Part shown: piece after piece, positions 47,319 to 55,783 of the stretch
Position numbering within the stretch: the first letter of the stretch is position 1
How the letters are laid out: the number at the start of each line of letters is the position of its first letter
NCBI GenBank assembly: GCA_002433075.1
Contig: DJHM01000012.1
Location: 1 to 61,836, forward strand
Direction: 5' to 3'
Length of the DNA: 61,836 bases
Source: Latescibacteria bacterium UBA6620
GTDB lineage: Bacteria; Latescibacterota; UBA2968
Made by a program: the position numbers and the translations under genes
Notes under the pieces: generated by a model
What the model was told of the DNA's origin: nothing
The model's database searches: none
The model's input: the letters and a program-made list of their open reading frames with translations, nothing else

Positions 47319-47330
47319 TCGTCCATAGAT

Positions 47331-48587
47331 CTACGCGATTGCGGACAGGAACGCCATATCTTTCTCGATCACCTGCTTCATTTCTTCTTCCCACACCATC
47401 AGATCGTTCCCACCCACTGCCAGATGTTCCATTGCAAAAGGTTGGATCGTGGGTACGTAAGGGTCGCCCCCCGAACCAAACCCCAGGTTCCGCGCGCACG
47501 CATCGGCGATGTGCACGAGGCTCGCCAGTTCCGCATCGCTGTCGGACGACTTCGGGCGGTGGTGGTATAGAATCGCGTTGGAAAGCCCCCCCGGAATCCC
47601 CCAGCTCTCCGACAGCTCGTGGCCCAGTTTGGTATGGGTCAGGCCGATCGTCCGTTCTTCGGCCTCCAGGATCGATTGCTTCTCCGACTCGACGGCTTCC
47701 AGGGTACCCTTGTAGAATTCCGCGAATAATCCGTCGAGCACGATCTTCCCGATGTCGTGGAGAATCCCCGCAGTAAAACTCTCTTCCCGCTGAATTTTCA
47801 TCTTCTTGGCAATGAACCGCACAGCGGAGCCGACAGCAGTCGCGTGCTGCCAGAACATCTTGCGGTCGATCCCCGCCGAATCTTCCATATCCTTCGTCGC
47901 CTCGAACACAGAGATGCTCAAGACCGCATTCTTCACTGTCTCGTTCCCCAACAAGGACACGGCGTCACCGATCGACTTGATTTCGCGCGTGAACCCGAAG
48001 AAGGCTGAGTTGGACAGTTTGAGCAGTTTCATCGTGATCGAAGGATCGGTCTCGATCACTTTCGCGAGCTCCTCGGCATCGACGTGAGGATCCGCGCACA
48101 GCTGTTCCACCTGGGCGTAGACCGTGGGCAAGGTGGGCAGGCCCTCGATCTGATCGATATCGACGTTCAACTCGACCGGGCTGCCATCTCCGGGCGGCAA
48201 CGGCTGTGAATCCAGGGTCTTCCAAACTTGAGCGAGCAGACTCTCGGGCTTGAACGGCTTTGAAATAAAGGCGTTGAACCCCTTGCCCGAGACGCGGGCT
48301 GCCTGGCTCAGGTCGCCGCTCAACCCCACGATCGCCACGTGATTCAATTTGGGCATCCGCCGCATAAGCTCGACGGCCCTCAGGAAATCTCCTCGGATCA
48401 GCGGATCGACCAGAATAAGGTCGGGCTGTGCAAATAACCCCCGGATCACGCCTGCCGACGAGTTGGCCTCGACAACGTTGAATTTTCCGAACGTACTCAG
48501 GAGCACCTGTACGAACTGTTGATCCTGTGGTTCGCGCTGGGCGATCAGGACCGTGCCCAGAGTCTCTGCACCGTTCTCTTCAGACAT
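47331..48587 (-). CDS. receiver-HDOD signalling protein
   Basis: 418 residues. An N-terminal receiver (about 10-128) keeps the phospho-acceptor Asp61 region (ILVDPLIRG) and the Lys of FISKPF, but its acidic pair is weak (AQREP). An HDOD domain (about 145-345) has IEGLPTLPTVYAQV, VETDPSITMKLLKLSNSAFFG and, unlike many HDOD domains, an intact HD in GILHDIGK. Such proteins are regulatory outputs in chemotaxis, motility or cell cycle. ATG 48587. It is convergent with the selenoprotein candidate across a shared terminator. Confidence 0.88.
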   Translation of the reverse strand: MSEENGAETLGTVLIAQREPQDQQFVQVLLSTFGKFNVVEANSSAGVIRGLFAQPDLILVDPLIRGDFLRAVELMRRMPKLNHVAIVGLSGDLSQAARVSGKGFNAFISKPFKPESLLAQVWKTLDSQPLPPGDGSPVELNVDIDQIEGLPTLPTVYAQVEQLCADPHVDAEELAKVIETDPSITMKLLKLSNSAFFGFTREIKSIGDAVSLLGNETVKNAVLSISVFEATKDMEDSAGIDRKMFWQHATAVGSAVRFIAKKMKIQREESFTAGILHDIGKIVLDGLFAEFYKGTLEAVESEKQSILEAEERTIGLTHTKLGHELSESWGIPGGLSNAILYHHRPKSSDSDAELASLVHIADACARNLGFGSGGDPYVPTIQPFAMEHLAVGGNDLMVWEEEMKQVIEKDMAFLSAIA

Positions 48588-48598
48588 CGTACGCTCTA

Positions 48599-48626
48599 TT
48601 GAATATCGGGCTCACTTCACTATATT
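48599..48626 (+). promoter_or_regulatory. promoter of the 48666 gene
   Basis: TTGAAT (48599-48604), a 16-bp spacer and TATATT (48621-48626), 39 bp before the GTG start. The reverse strand here must hold the HDOD promoter, but no clear boxes are seen. Confidence 0.5.
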
Positions 48627-48665
48627 TACGCTGCGCATCATGAGCCTTCATTAACTGGAAAACTC

Positions 48666-49382
48666 GTGGATAACCTCAAAGAAATACTGCTCATCCTGAC
48701 ACAGGAGGAGCGAGATGCCGCCGAGGAATTCGTCCAACGTCGCATGAAGCTCCTGGGTCCCGAGCGGATATCGGACATTCAGGATCTTGGCAGTTCCGCA
48801 CGGTCCAGCCTCAAGCAGATCCGCGATATCCGGGGGCGCCTCAACCTGAGCAGCAAGGCCGGCAAGTTATTGGCCCGGATTTTCGACACGGCGCTCGGTG
48901 GGTATGCCCAACTCGTCCAGGATTGCAACCTCGCCGCCTCGCCCCTTCAGAAAGCCGACGCTCCCAAGCCCTCGGAGGGGGAGGCATCCGAAGAGGACGG
49001 GGATTCGACCAGTCCCCTGGGCGACCTCGGAATCGAGACCACACCCATCGACGAACGGAACGCCTTGGACATTCTCGAATCGACGCTGGCCGAACTCGAC
49101 GTGCTCGCGGTGAAAGACGTTCGGGATGCGTGCGAAACTCTCTTAAAATGGTGGCAAAGCGACCACGGTCAGCAGGAGAGTCTCCACGTCAACCAGTACG
49201 GAGATCTGAACACGGGCAACGGACGGATGGCCATCCGGAAGGCATGGGACGAGCTCCAACAGGAAACGCTGATGCCGTTCCTAGGCTTCTTCCAGAATGT
49301 CAATCTCACCTACCAGAAGAAAAATCAGGAACGGACGCTACAGCAACGCAAGGAACGGCTGAAGCAGGAAGCCGGCCTTTAG
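48666..49382 (+). CDS. unknown cytoplasmic alpha-helical protein
   Basis: 238 residues, not recognised. The N-terminal half (1-95) is predicted helical with charged heptad-like runs (EERDAAEEFVQRRMKLL, SSLKQIRDIRGRLNLSSKAGK). A low-complexity acidic linker (about 100-125, EGEASEEDGDSTS) separates it from a second helical domain ending in a basic coiled region (KKNQERTLQQRKERLKQEAG). No signal peptide or membrane segment. GTG start. It is 7 bp ahead of thiT, so the two are cotranscribed, but no functional link is evident. Confidence 0.7.
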   Translation: MDNLKEILLILTQEERDAAEEFVQRRMKLLGPERISDIQDLGSSARSSLKQIRDIRGRLNLSSKAGKLLARIFDTALGGYAQLVQDCNLAASPLQKADAPKPSEGEASEEDGDSTSPLGDLGIETTPIDERNALDILESTLAELDVLAVKDVRDACETLLKWWQSDHGQQESLHVNQYGDLNTGNGRMAIRKAWDELQQETLMPFLGFFQNVNLTYQKKNQERTLQQRKERLKQEAGL

Positions 49383-49389
49383 GCCAGCG

Positions 49390-49890
49390 GTGAGTGTTCG
49401 CGACCTGACTCTCGTCGGAAGCACGGCCGCTCTGGCCGTGGTCCTTGGTCTCGTCTTCAAAGCCCTGCCCCTTCCCCGGATGCCTTACGGCGGCTCGATT
49501 TCACTCGAATCCCTCCCCATCCTCTACCTTGCCACGTGGCGCGGCCTTCGCCCAGGCATTGCCGCTGGCGTCCTCTGCGGCTTGATCCAACTCCTACTCG
49601 GCGCCCACATCTTCCACCCCGTCCAGATCGTGCTCGACTACCCCGTGGCTTTCGGCTTTCTGGGGCTTGGCGGAATGTTCGCCGGCTCGGCCGTGTGGGC
49701 GTGTGTGGTCGGTGGTTCCGCCCGATTCATAGCCCACTTCGTTTCGGGAATCGTTTTCTTCGGAAGCTATGCCCCCGAGGGCACGTCTGTGTGGGTTTAC
49801 GCCGCTCTCTACAACCTGTCATACCTGATTCCCGAGACCGTCCTGTGCGCCGCCCTGCTGCCCTTCCTCCTGCGTCGCACGTTGGCATAA
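49390..49890 (+). CDS. thiT: ECF transporter substrate-binding component ThiT (thiamine)
   Basis: A 166-residue S-component with about six hydrophobic segments. ThiT-type signatures are MPYGGSISLESLPIL, GLRPGIAAGVLCGLIQLLLG, IVLDYPVAFGFLGLGGMFAG, RFIAHFVSGIVFFGSYAPEG and VYAALYNLSYLIPETVL. It captures thiamine and docks on a shared EcfT/EcfAA' module; the ATPase fusion at 4824 is the likely engine. The start is GTG 49390. No TPP riboswitch is visible upstream. Confidence 0.85.
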   Translation: MSVRDLTLVGSTAALAVVLGLVFKALPLPRMPYGGSISLESLPILYLATWRGLRPGIAAGVLCGLIQLLLGAHIFHPVQIVLDYPVAFGFLGLGGMFAGSAVWACVVGGSARFIAHFVSGIVFFGSYAPEGTSVWVYAALYNLSYLIPETVLCAALLPFLLRRTLA

Positions 49891-49894
49891 CGCA

Positions 49895-51013
49895 TCACGC
49901 CCGGGAGCCCATCACCTCAATCGCAGCCAGCAGCTCCGCCTCCTGAACCTCTTCCAGAAGACGCCGAAGAGAAGCATCTTCTTTCCACGCGCCCGTCTCG
50001 CACAGGTCGAGCAGCTTCAGCGGGTCCCACGTGCCCACTTTCTGAAGATGCTGAATCCACTCGAACGCCGTGTCACGCGCCGAGCCGTAATCAGGAATCT
50101 GCAGGACCCGTTGTAGCAATGCCAGAACAGCGTCTCGAATCGTCTCGCCCCCTCGCATCCCTTCGGCTCGCCCGAACCATCCTCGAGCGTTACTATGATC
50201 GGGCTCCCGTCGATGCACGATCCCGTGAATGAAGCTGGCGTCGGGAATGGACCGATCGAAATCCTGACAGATTTCGTGGGATCGTGTCAGGTCGTCATTC
50301 CAGAGGTAGATGGCCGCCGCGAGCAGGGCTTGCTCCGACGGCGATGACGATTCCAGCTCCGTCACGCGCTCGATGTAAGCTGAGAGAAAGCGCCGTCGGA
50401 TCCCGGTCGGCTCCAGCGCCAATCGCTCGACGTCCTCGCCTTCGGTCTCGCCAAGCACTTCCGGCACCAGATCGACCTCCGTGTCTTTCCAGACGAGCCG
50501 CACAGCGTGTTCCCACGACGCATCCGCCAGATAGCGATAGGCACCCAGATTTTCTGCCCGATCCGCCCGAAGCATCAGGTTGCCGTCTTCCCAGGGCGGC
50601 CGAATCAGGCTCCCCACCCGCAGCCCCACGTTCCGCAGGAGCGTAAAGTCCGTCTTGGTCCGCCCAGAGGGCCGTCGCACCCGCACTTCGTGGGCGGTTG
50701 CGTGAAGGGACGGATCTTCCTGCAGGCGCTGGACCTGTCTTTCGATTTTGGTCGGGTCCCACGTCGTCCCCGGAGCAGTTTGCACGTAATAAGCGCCACT
50801 TGCGTTGTCACGTGCCGCGTTCAGAGCCGATGTTCGTCCCTCCGGGGCATCATCCACGTATTGTACGCGACAAATCTCTATCAGCGTCGACGGATAGGAT
50901 TGTGACGCGATGCTGTGCAGCGTGGCCTGACAGGGATCGGCATTGGCTTCGCTCGCCGGTACTGTCAACAGGACGGATACTTTCTGATCATCCAAGGATT
51001 CAGGATTCTCCAT
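49895..51013 (-). CDS. GT2-like protein lacking the DxD motif
   Basis: 372 residues. The N-terminal 180 residues resemble a GT-A glycosyltransferase (KVSVLLTVPASEAN, QSYPSTLIEICRVQYVDD, AARDNASGAYYVQTAPGTTWDP, and a domain with PWEDGNLMLRAD), but where a DxD should sit there is TAPGTTW. The C-terminal 180 residues are helical, perhaps TPR-like. Catalysis is therefore doubtful. It overlaps the upstream unknown gene by 14 bp, and both lie at the end of the ABC-transporter run. Confidence 0.7.
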   Translation of the reverse strand: MENPESLDDQKVSVLLTVPASEANADPCQATLHSIASQSYPSTLIEICRVQYVDDAPEGRTSALNAARDNASGAYYVQTAPGTTWDPTKIERQVQRLQEDPSLHATAHEVRVRRPSGRTKTDFTLLRNVGLRVGSLIRPPWEDGNLMLRADRAENLGAYRYLADASWEHAVRLVWKDTEVDLVPEVLGETEGEDVERLALEPTGIRRRFLSAYIERVTELESSSPSEQALLAAAIYLWNDDLTRSHEICQDFDRSIPDASFIHGIVHRREPDHSNARGWFGRAEGMRGGETIRDAVLALLQRVLQIPDYGSARDTAFEWIQHLQKVGTWDPLKLLDLCETGAWKEDASLRRLLEEVQEAELLAAIEVMGSRA

Positions 51014-51980
51014 CGGAAATGGAGTCTTTGTGTGGACCCGCGGGGAGTCCCCTCCCGACGAGGGCGTGAACTTCGTCAGGACGCAAAGCCAGCACGCGCC
51101 CGATCCCGAGTTCTTCGGCCTGTCTCAGGGCCGGTACCTCCTGACTCGCCAGATCGTACGCTTCGGTGACGTCGTAGTTCACACCCTCGTAGCGGTAGAG
51201 ATGTCCAAGACTGTCGATCCTGCCCGACCTGCGCAGGCTGTTCGTGACTCCCATCTTGAAGTAGTACAACCTGCGATCGGCTGAGTCACCCCATTGAAGT
51301 TCGCCATCCGAATCCACGTCCACCATCCTTTCGTCCATCATCTGCTGCAATTCGTCGAGGGCGTTTCCGAATCGGTCGAACACGGCGCCCACCGTTCTTC
51401 TACGGTCGTCGTCCCGCTCATTCTGGACCATATCCTGCAACGCCACCACAGCCCTGGAAAAGAACACCTGCCGGCGTCGCGTCTGTTCATCGAACAGCTC
51501 GCGTTCGATTCGTTCGGCATCCGCGGCCAGCGTCGATTCGTCGAATGCCGCATCGCCGACCGAACGGTAGTCGTCATCGCGGCGGGCGAGCTCGATACCG
51601 ACCAGGAGCCCCCGCTCGACGGTGGCCCGGACTGCCATCGTGTGGTAGGATACCACACCCCGTTCAAACGAGCCGTCCGATCCGGATGATTCGTTCGCGG
51701 TCTCTGGCGACACGCGGAACCCCATCCCTCGCACCGCATCGGCTCCCTCCTGGCGAGGAAGTCCCATCCGGTCGAACAGGTCCATCAGGATCTCTCCCAC
51801 GATCGCGCCATCGAGCGCCGGCAGCCCGGGTCCTTCCCGAGAAATCAGGTCGAAGGTATCGGCCGCCACATCGGATGTCGACGTTTCCAGAGAATCGTTG
51901 TGGAGCTTCGGCGACTGAGGCGCGGTAAGCCACCAGATCACCCCAAGGATCAACGCCAGAATGATGGCGACAGCGAACAC
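51000..51980 (-). CDS. membrane-anchored unknown protein
   Basis: 326 residues, not recognised. One N-terminal membrane helix (AVAIILALILGVIWWLTA, residues 3-20) is followed by a mostly charged domain, rich in Asp, Glu and Arg, with helices (RTVGAVFDRFGNALDELQQMM). The topology (N-in, large domain out) is predicted from the helix. The start is GTG 51980, 1 bp after the permease stop (51982), so it belongs to the transporter operon, and it overlaps the GT2-like gene. Confidence 0.7.
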   Translation of the reverse strand: MFAVAIILALILGVIWWLTAPQSPKLHNDSLETSTSDVAADTFDLISREGPGLPALDGAIVGEILMDLFDRMGLPRQEGADAVRGMGFRVSPETANESSGSDGSFERGVVSYHTMAVRATVERGLLVGIELARRDDDYRSVGDAAFDESTLAADAERIERELFDEQTRRRQVFFSRAVVALQDMVQNERDDDRRRTVGAVFDRFGNALDELQQMMDERMVDVDSDGELQWGDSADRRLYYFKMGVTNSLRRSGRIDSLGHLYRYEGVNYDVTEAYDLASQEVPALRQAEELGIGRVLALRPDEVHALVGRGLPAGPHKDSISDGES

Positions 51981-51981
51981 G

Positions 51982-53670
51982 TCAAACCCTGAACAACTCG
52001 CCCATACGGCGACCCAGGAAACGTCCGGCCAGAAAGAGGCTCGCCATCAGAAGGAACATCCCAAACACGCCCATCGCGCTCGCGATGTACGCCCCGTCTG
52101 CGATCCGGCCCATCAACGCGTAAATCGCGCGCGTGATCGGGAAGTATTCGTCCTTCATCGCCAGCACGAGAGAGTCGCTGACCTCCAGCATCGCGAACGA
52201 GAAACACAGGATACCTCCCGCCACCAGGTTGGCCAGAATCAGCGGGAACGTCACCCTGAACATCGTCCGCAACCGTGTGGCTCCCAGATTCAGGGAAGCT
52301 TCCTCGAGAGCCACGCTCGTCTGCTGGAACCCCGCGTAGGCGGATCGGATCATATAGGGCAGCCTTCGCACGCCGTAGGCGATCACCAGTAGCGGAAGCG
52401 GGAAGTGACGGGCGTCGAGGAAGGTGCCGGAATAACTCGCCAGGTAACCGAAGGCGAGAACGATCCCGGGCAGAGCCAGGGGCAGCATCGCAACGCCGTC
52501 GAGCACACCCTTGAACGGAACGTTCGTACGCGTCAACAGATAGGCAATAGAGATGCCCAGGACCACATCGAGCGCCGTGCTCAACACACTCAGGAAGAGC
52601 GAGATCTGAATGCTCGTCGACGACAATGGATGGTCGAAGACCATCCCGTAGTGTGAGAGCGTGTAGGACTCGGGAAAGACCGACATAAACCACCGGTCCG
52701 TGAAGGACGTGAGGACGATGCTCAGGTGCGGCAACAGGGCCACCGACGTAAGCAGAATCATCACCCCCCAGATAAGGAAAGTCATCCCCGTCGACGCCTG
52801 TCGTGAGGCGCCCGAGACGTGGCCCCTGGAAATCATCTCGTAGCGCCGCCCTCCGATCACCGACTTCGACAGGAAGAAGAAGAAGACCGTCAGCAAAACG
52901 ACCAGGACGACCAGTGCGTAGGCCACCGGGTTTTCATTCAGGTCAGAGATGGAATTGAAAATTTCCACCGCCACGACCCGTCTGAAATTGAAGATCAGAG
53001 GTGTCCCGAGATCGGTGAATGCCCAGATGAAAACGATGATCGCCCCGGCGAAATAGCCCGGCAGCATCAGAGGAAATGTCACCGTGCGGAAAAGCTTGAA
53101 GCCGCGACTTCCCAGGTTCCTTGCAGCCTCATCCATACTCGGATCGATGTTCGACAGTGCCGCGGCGACATTGAGGTACATAATCGGGTAGAGATGCAGG
53201 ACTTCGAGCACGACCACACCCAGAAACCCGCCCCCGCCGAAAAAATCGATCGGCTCGTCGATCAGCCCGGCCTGAATGAGCAACAGGTTTACCGACCCGA
53301 ATCGCGCGAACATCTGACGCATTCCGATGGCCCCCACGAACGGAGGCAGTACCATCGGAACGAGCAGCAACCCGTTGACCAGCCCCTTGCCCCGGAAATC
53401 GTACCGAACGAGCAGAAACGCGAGAGGGAGGGCGACGATCGTCGTCACGATGGTCGTCACCATCGCCAGACGGAAGCTGTTGAGAATCGACTCGACGTAG
53501 ACGGGGTTCGTGAGCATAAACTCGAAGAACTCGAACGACAGCCGTCCGTCGATCCAGAAGGCGTTCAGGAACGCGTACCACAGGGGGTAAAACAGGAACA
53601 GCCCGAAGAAGACCAGAAGACTCCCCAGGAACAGCATCATCCCCACACTCAGGTCATAGCGCTTCAGCAT
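51982..53670 (-). CDS. FbpB/ThiP-type ABC permease, two-domain
   Basis: 562 residues with two homologous membrane halves of about six helices each, joined near residue 285 (KSVIGGRRYEMISRGHVSG). EAA-type coupling loops are DEAARNLGSRGFKLFRTVTFPLM and LEEASLNLGATRLRTMFRVTFPLI. This is the architecture of iron(III)-, sulfate- or hexose-phosphate permeases. ATG 53670 is used since the frame from 53796 runs inside the ATPase gene. It overlaps the ATPase gene by 17 bp. Confidence 0.9.
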   Translation of the reverse strand: MLKRYDLSVGMMLFLGSLLVFFGLFLFYPLWYAFLNAFWIDGRLSFEFFEFMLTNPVYVESILNSFRLAMVTTIVTTIVALPLAFLLVRYDFRGKGLVNGLLLVPMVLPPFVGAIGMRQMFARFGSVNLLLIQAGLIDEPIDFFGGGGFLGVVVLEVLHLYPIMYLNVAAALSNIDPSMDEAARNLGSRGFKLFRTVTFPLMLPGYFAGAIIVFIWAFTDLGTPLIFNFRRVVAVEIFNSISDLNENPVAYALVVLVVLLTVFFFFLSKSVIGGRRYEMISRGHVSGASRQASTGMTFLIWGVMILLTSVALLPHLSIVLTSFTDRWFMSVFPESYTLSHYGMVFDHPLSSTSIQISLFLSVLSTALDVVLGISIAYLLTRTNVPFKGVLDGVAMLPLALPGIVLAFGYLASYSGTFLDARHFPLPLLVIAYGVRRLPYMIRSAYAGFQQTSVALEEASLNLGATRLRTMFRVTFPLILANLVAGGILCFSFAMLEVSDSLVLAMKDEYFPITRAIYALMGRIADGAYIASAMGVFGMFLLMASLFLAGRFLGRRMGELFRV

Positions 53671-54751
53671 CGCCCTCGCCTCGTGAGGGCAGCAGGACAA
53701 CCCGCGTTGGGCTGAAACGCAACCGCACGTCGTCGCCCGGTTGGGCGCGCTGGGTAACCGGATCGTGCTCGACCATCTTCGCCATCGTCCCGTCAACCAG
53801 TTCGATCAGGTACTGCTCCACCTCTCCCAGGTAGATCACGCTGTGCACCTTGCCCGTCACGGTGTTGTCGCCCGGGGTCCCCTCACCTTCCAGAAAAGCA
53901 AGCCCCTCGGGTCGGATCGCGCACAGCACACCGTCCCCTTTCGCCAAGCCCGCCGGGCACTCTTCCGCCCGTAACGTGCCCAGCCCGGTTTCGACGCTAT
54001 ACCCGCTCCCCGCGTCGAGAAGCTTACCCGGGATCAGGTTGATCTCACCAATGAAGTCCGCGACGAAGCGGCTGGCCGGACGCTGGTAGAGGTCGCGGGG
54101 CGTTCCCACCTGCACCACGCGCCCCGAATCCATTACCGCCATCCGGTTCGACATCGCCAGCGCCTCCTTCTGATCGTGCGTGACGTAGATCATCGTCGTG
54201 CCGATCTCTTTGTGGAGCGCCAAGATCTGCTCGCGCATCTCAAGCCGGAGACGCGCATCCAGATTCGAAAGGGGTTCGTCCATCAGCACAACATCGGGTT
54301 CGATGACCAGGGCGCGGGCCAGCGCCACCCGCTGCTGTTGCCCGCCCGACAACTGGTTCGGCGACCGGTCCGCGTAGGCACCCATCTGCACCATCCCCAG
54401 GGCGCGATCCACACGCCGGTCCATCTCCGATCGCTCGACATTCCGCATCGCCAGACCGTACTCGACGTTTTTCCGAACCGTCATATGCGGCCACAGCGCG
54501 TAGTTCTGAAAGACCATTCCGGTGTTTCGGACATTCGGGGGGAGATCGGTCACGTCTCGATCCCCGAAACGCACGTGCCCTCCCTCGGGGCGATAGAAAC
54601 CGGCGATCATCCGCAGCAGCGTCGTTTTGCCACATCCGGAAGGCCCGAGCAGGAAGAAGAACTCTCCCTCTTCCACTTCCAGGCTGACACGGTCGACGGC
54701 GATCACGCTGTCGAACCGCTTCGTCACCTGATCGAGAGTTACGCTGACCAA
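53654..54751 (-). CDS. FbpC/PotA-type ABC transporter ATPase
   Basis: 365 residues. ABC domain: Walker A GPSGCGKT (36-43), LSGGQ (134-138), Walker B VVLMDEP (154-160) and the H-loop VTHDQKEA. A TOBE-like regulatory domain occupies 240-360. TTG 54751 is chosen because GGAG lies 7 nt upstream and the longer frame runs into the CorA-like gene. It lies 13 bp after that gene and overlaps the permease. Confidence 0.92.
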   Translation of the reverse strand: MVSVTLDQVTKRFDSVIAVDRVSLEVEEGEFFFLLGPSGCGKTTLLRMIAGFYRPEGGHVRFGDRDVTDLPPNVRNTGMVFQNYALWPHMTVRKNVEYGLAMRNVERSEMDRRVDRALGMVQMGAYADRSPNQLSGGQQQRVALARALVIEPDVVLMDEPLSNLDARLRLEMREQILALHKEIGTTMIYVTHDQKEALAMSNRMAVMDSGRVVQVGTPRDLYQRPASRFVADFIGEINLIPGKLLDAGSGYSVETGLGTLRAEECPAGLAKGDGVLCAIRPEGLAFLEGEGTPGDNTVTGKVHSVIYLGEVEQYLIELVDGTMAKMVEHDPVTQRAQPGDDVRLRFSPTRVVLLPSRGEGDAEAL

Positions 54752-54764
54752 AGTTGAGCTCCGT

Positions 54765-55724
54765 TCATATCCACCGTTTCTGACGGAACAACACGATCGC
54801 TCCGACAGCATACACGACTGCTGCCACCGCAACCATCAGGGCCCCCTGCGACGATTCGCCCCCCGGCAGGTCGGTGATGTTCATCGAGTAGTAAGACGTA
54901 ACAGCGGTCGGCGGCAGCAAAGCGGCGAGAATAGCCGCTGCGCCCTTCGACCCGGTCCGTGCACCGCCCACCTCGGCCGCCCCCGAACCCGACACGGCCG
55001 CATCGGCCAGCGTCGCGTGGTGGGTGCTCCGGTGATGGATATGGCGCAGGTGGTCGCCCACATCCCTGAAGTAAACCAGATTGTCATCGTGCACGAAGTC
55101 CGACTCGTTTGTCAGCTCCGTCAGGATATCCAGTTGGCCCTGCGACAGGTCCCCGAGTAGAAGCAACTCTCGCCTGGCCTTCACCAGATCGGCAACGTCG
55201 ACAGCATCTCCGTCCAACAGCGCCCGCTCTGCCCGCTCGACCCGGGCTTCCAGTCCATCAAGCGCAGGCAGGTAGTTGTCAATCATCGCGTCCAGCACGC
55301 CGTGCAGCAGCCAATCCGATGACCTCAGAAGCAATCCTGGGTTCTTGGCCACGACACCGCGCGTGTCGAAGATCCCCTTGACCTCGCTGGGGTGGTGCGT
55401 CACCAGGAAGTTGGGACCGATGAACACATCCACCTTCTGAGAATGAAACCGGTCCAGGCTTTCCGGGTCGGCAGCGTGAAAGATCATATAGGTATAGCCG
55501 TCGTAGGGATCGAGCTTGGGCAGATACGCATCGTCGATACAGTCCTCGACGGCGAGGATGTGAAAGCCGAAGATCCCGCCCAGCACACCTGTTTCCTCGT
55601 CGTTCGGGTCCTCCAGGTCGACCCAGATCGTGCGCCCGCGGTCAGCGAGGTGACGGGGAAGGTCGCCGATCGAGAGCGACTCCATCCTGTTCGACTCTCG
55701 TGAATAGGAAAAAATTCGAATCAT
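54765..55724 (-). CDS. divergent CorA-like metal transporter
   Basis: 319 residues in the CorA fold: a cytoplasmic alpha/beta domain (IWVDLEDPNDEETGVLGGIFGFH, KVDVFIGPNFLVTHH), a long helix and two C-terminal membrane helices ending FRQKRWI. The signature YGMNF is here YYSMNITDLPGG, so Gly is Ser and Phe is Ile. The helix before the first membrane segment is Ala/Gly-rich (AAVSGSGAAEVGGARTG). Ion selectivity may differ from Mg. It sits between the binding protein and the ATPase, which is unusual. Confidence 0.85.
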   Translation of the reverse strand: MIRIFSYSRESNRMESLSIGDLPRHLADRGRTIWVDLEDPNDEETGVLGGIFGFHILAVEDCIDDAYLPKLDPYDGYTYMIFHAADPESLDRFHSQKVDVFIGPNFLVTHHPSEVKGIFDTRGVVAKNPGLLLRSSDWLLHGVLDAMIDNYLPALDGLEARVERAERALLDGDAVDVADLVKARRELLLLGDLSQGQLDILTELTNESDFVHDDNLVYFRDVGDHLRHIHHRSTHHATLADAAVSGSGAAEVGGARTGSKGAAAILAALLPPTAVTSYYSMNITDLPGGESSQGALMVAVAAVVYAVGAIVLFRQKRWI

Positions 55725-55783
55725 CTCAGGCCTTCTCGATCGGGCGTCGGCTCACGATCATCAGTACACCGCTCGCCCTCACC

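Noticed and set aside
49360..49390. TPP riboswitch before thiT
   Set aside because: The gene starts 7 bp after the previous one, leaving no space.
54880..55040. Hidden frameshifts in the CorA-like gene
   Set aside because: The other two frames give no CorA-like sequence and the length is colinear with the family, so it is divergent rather than broken.
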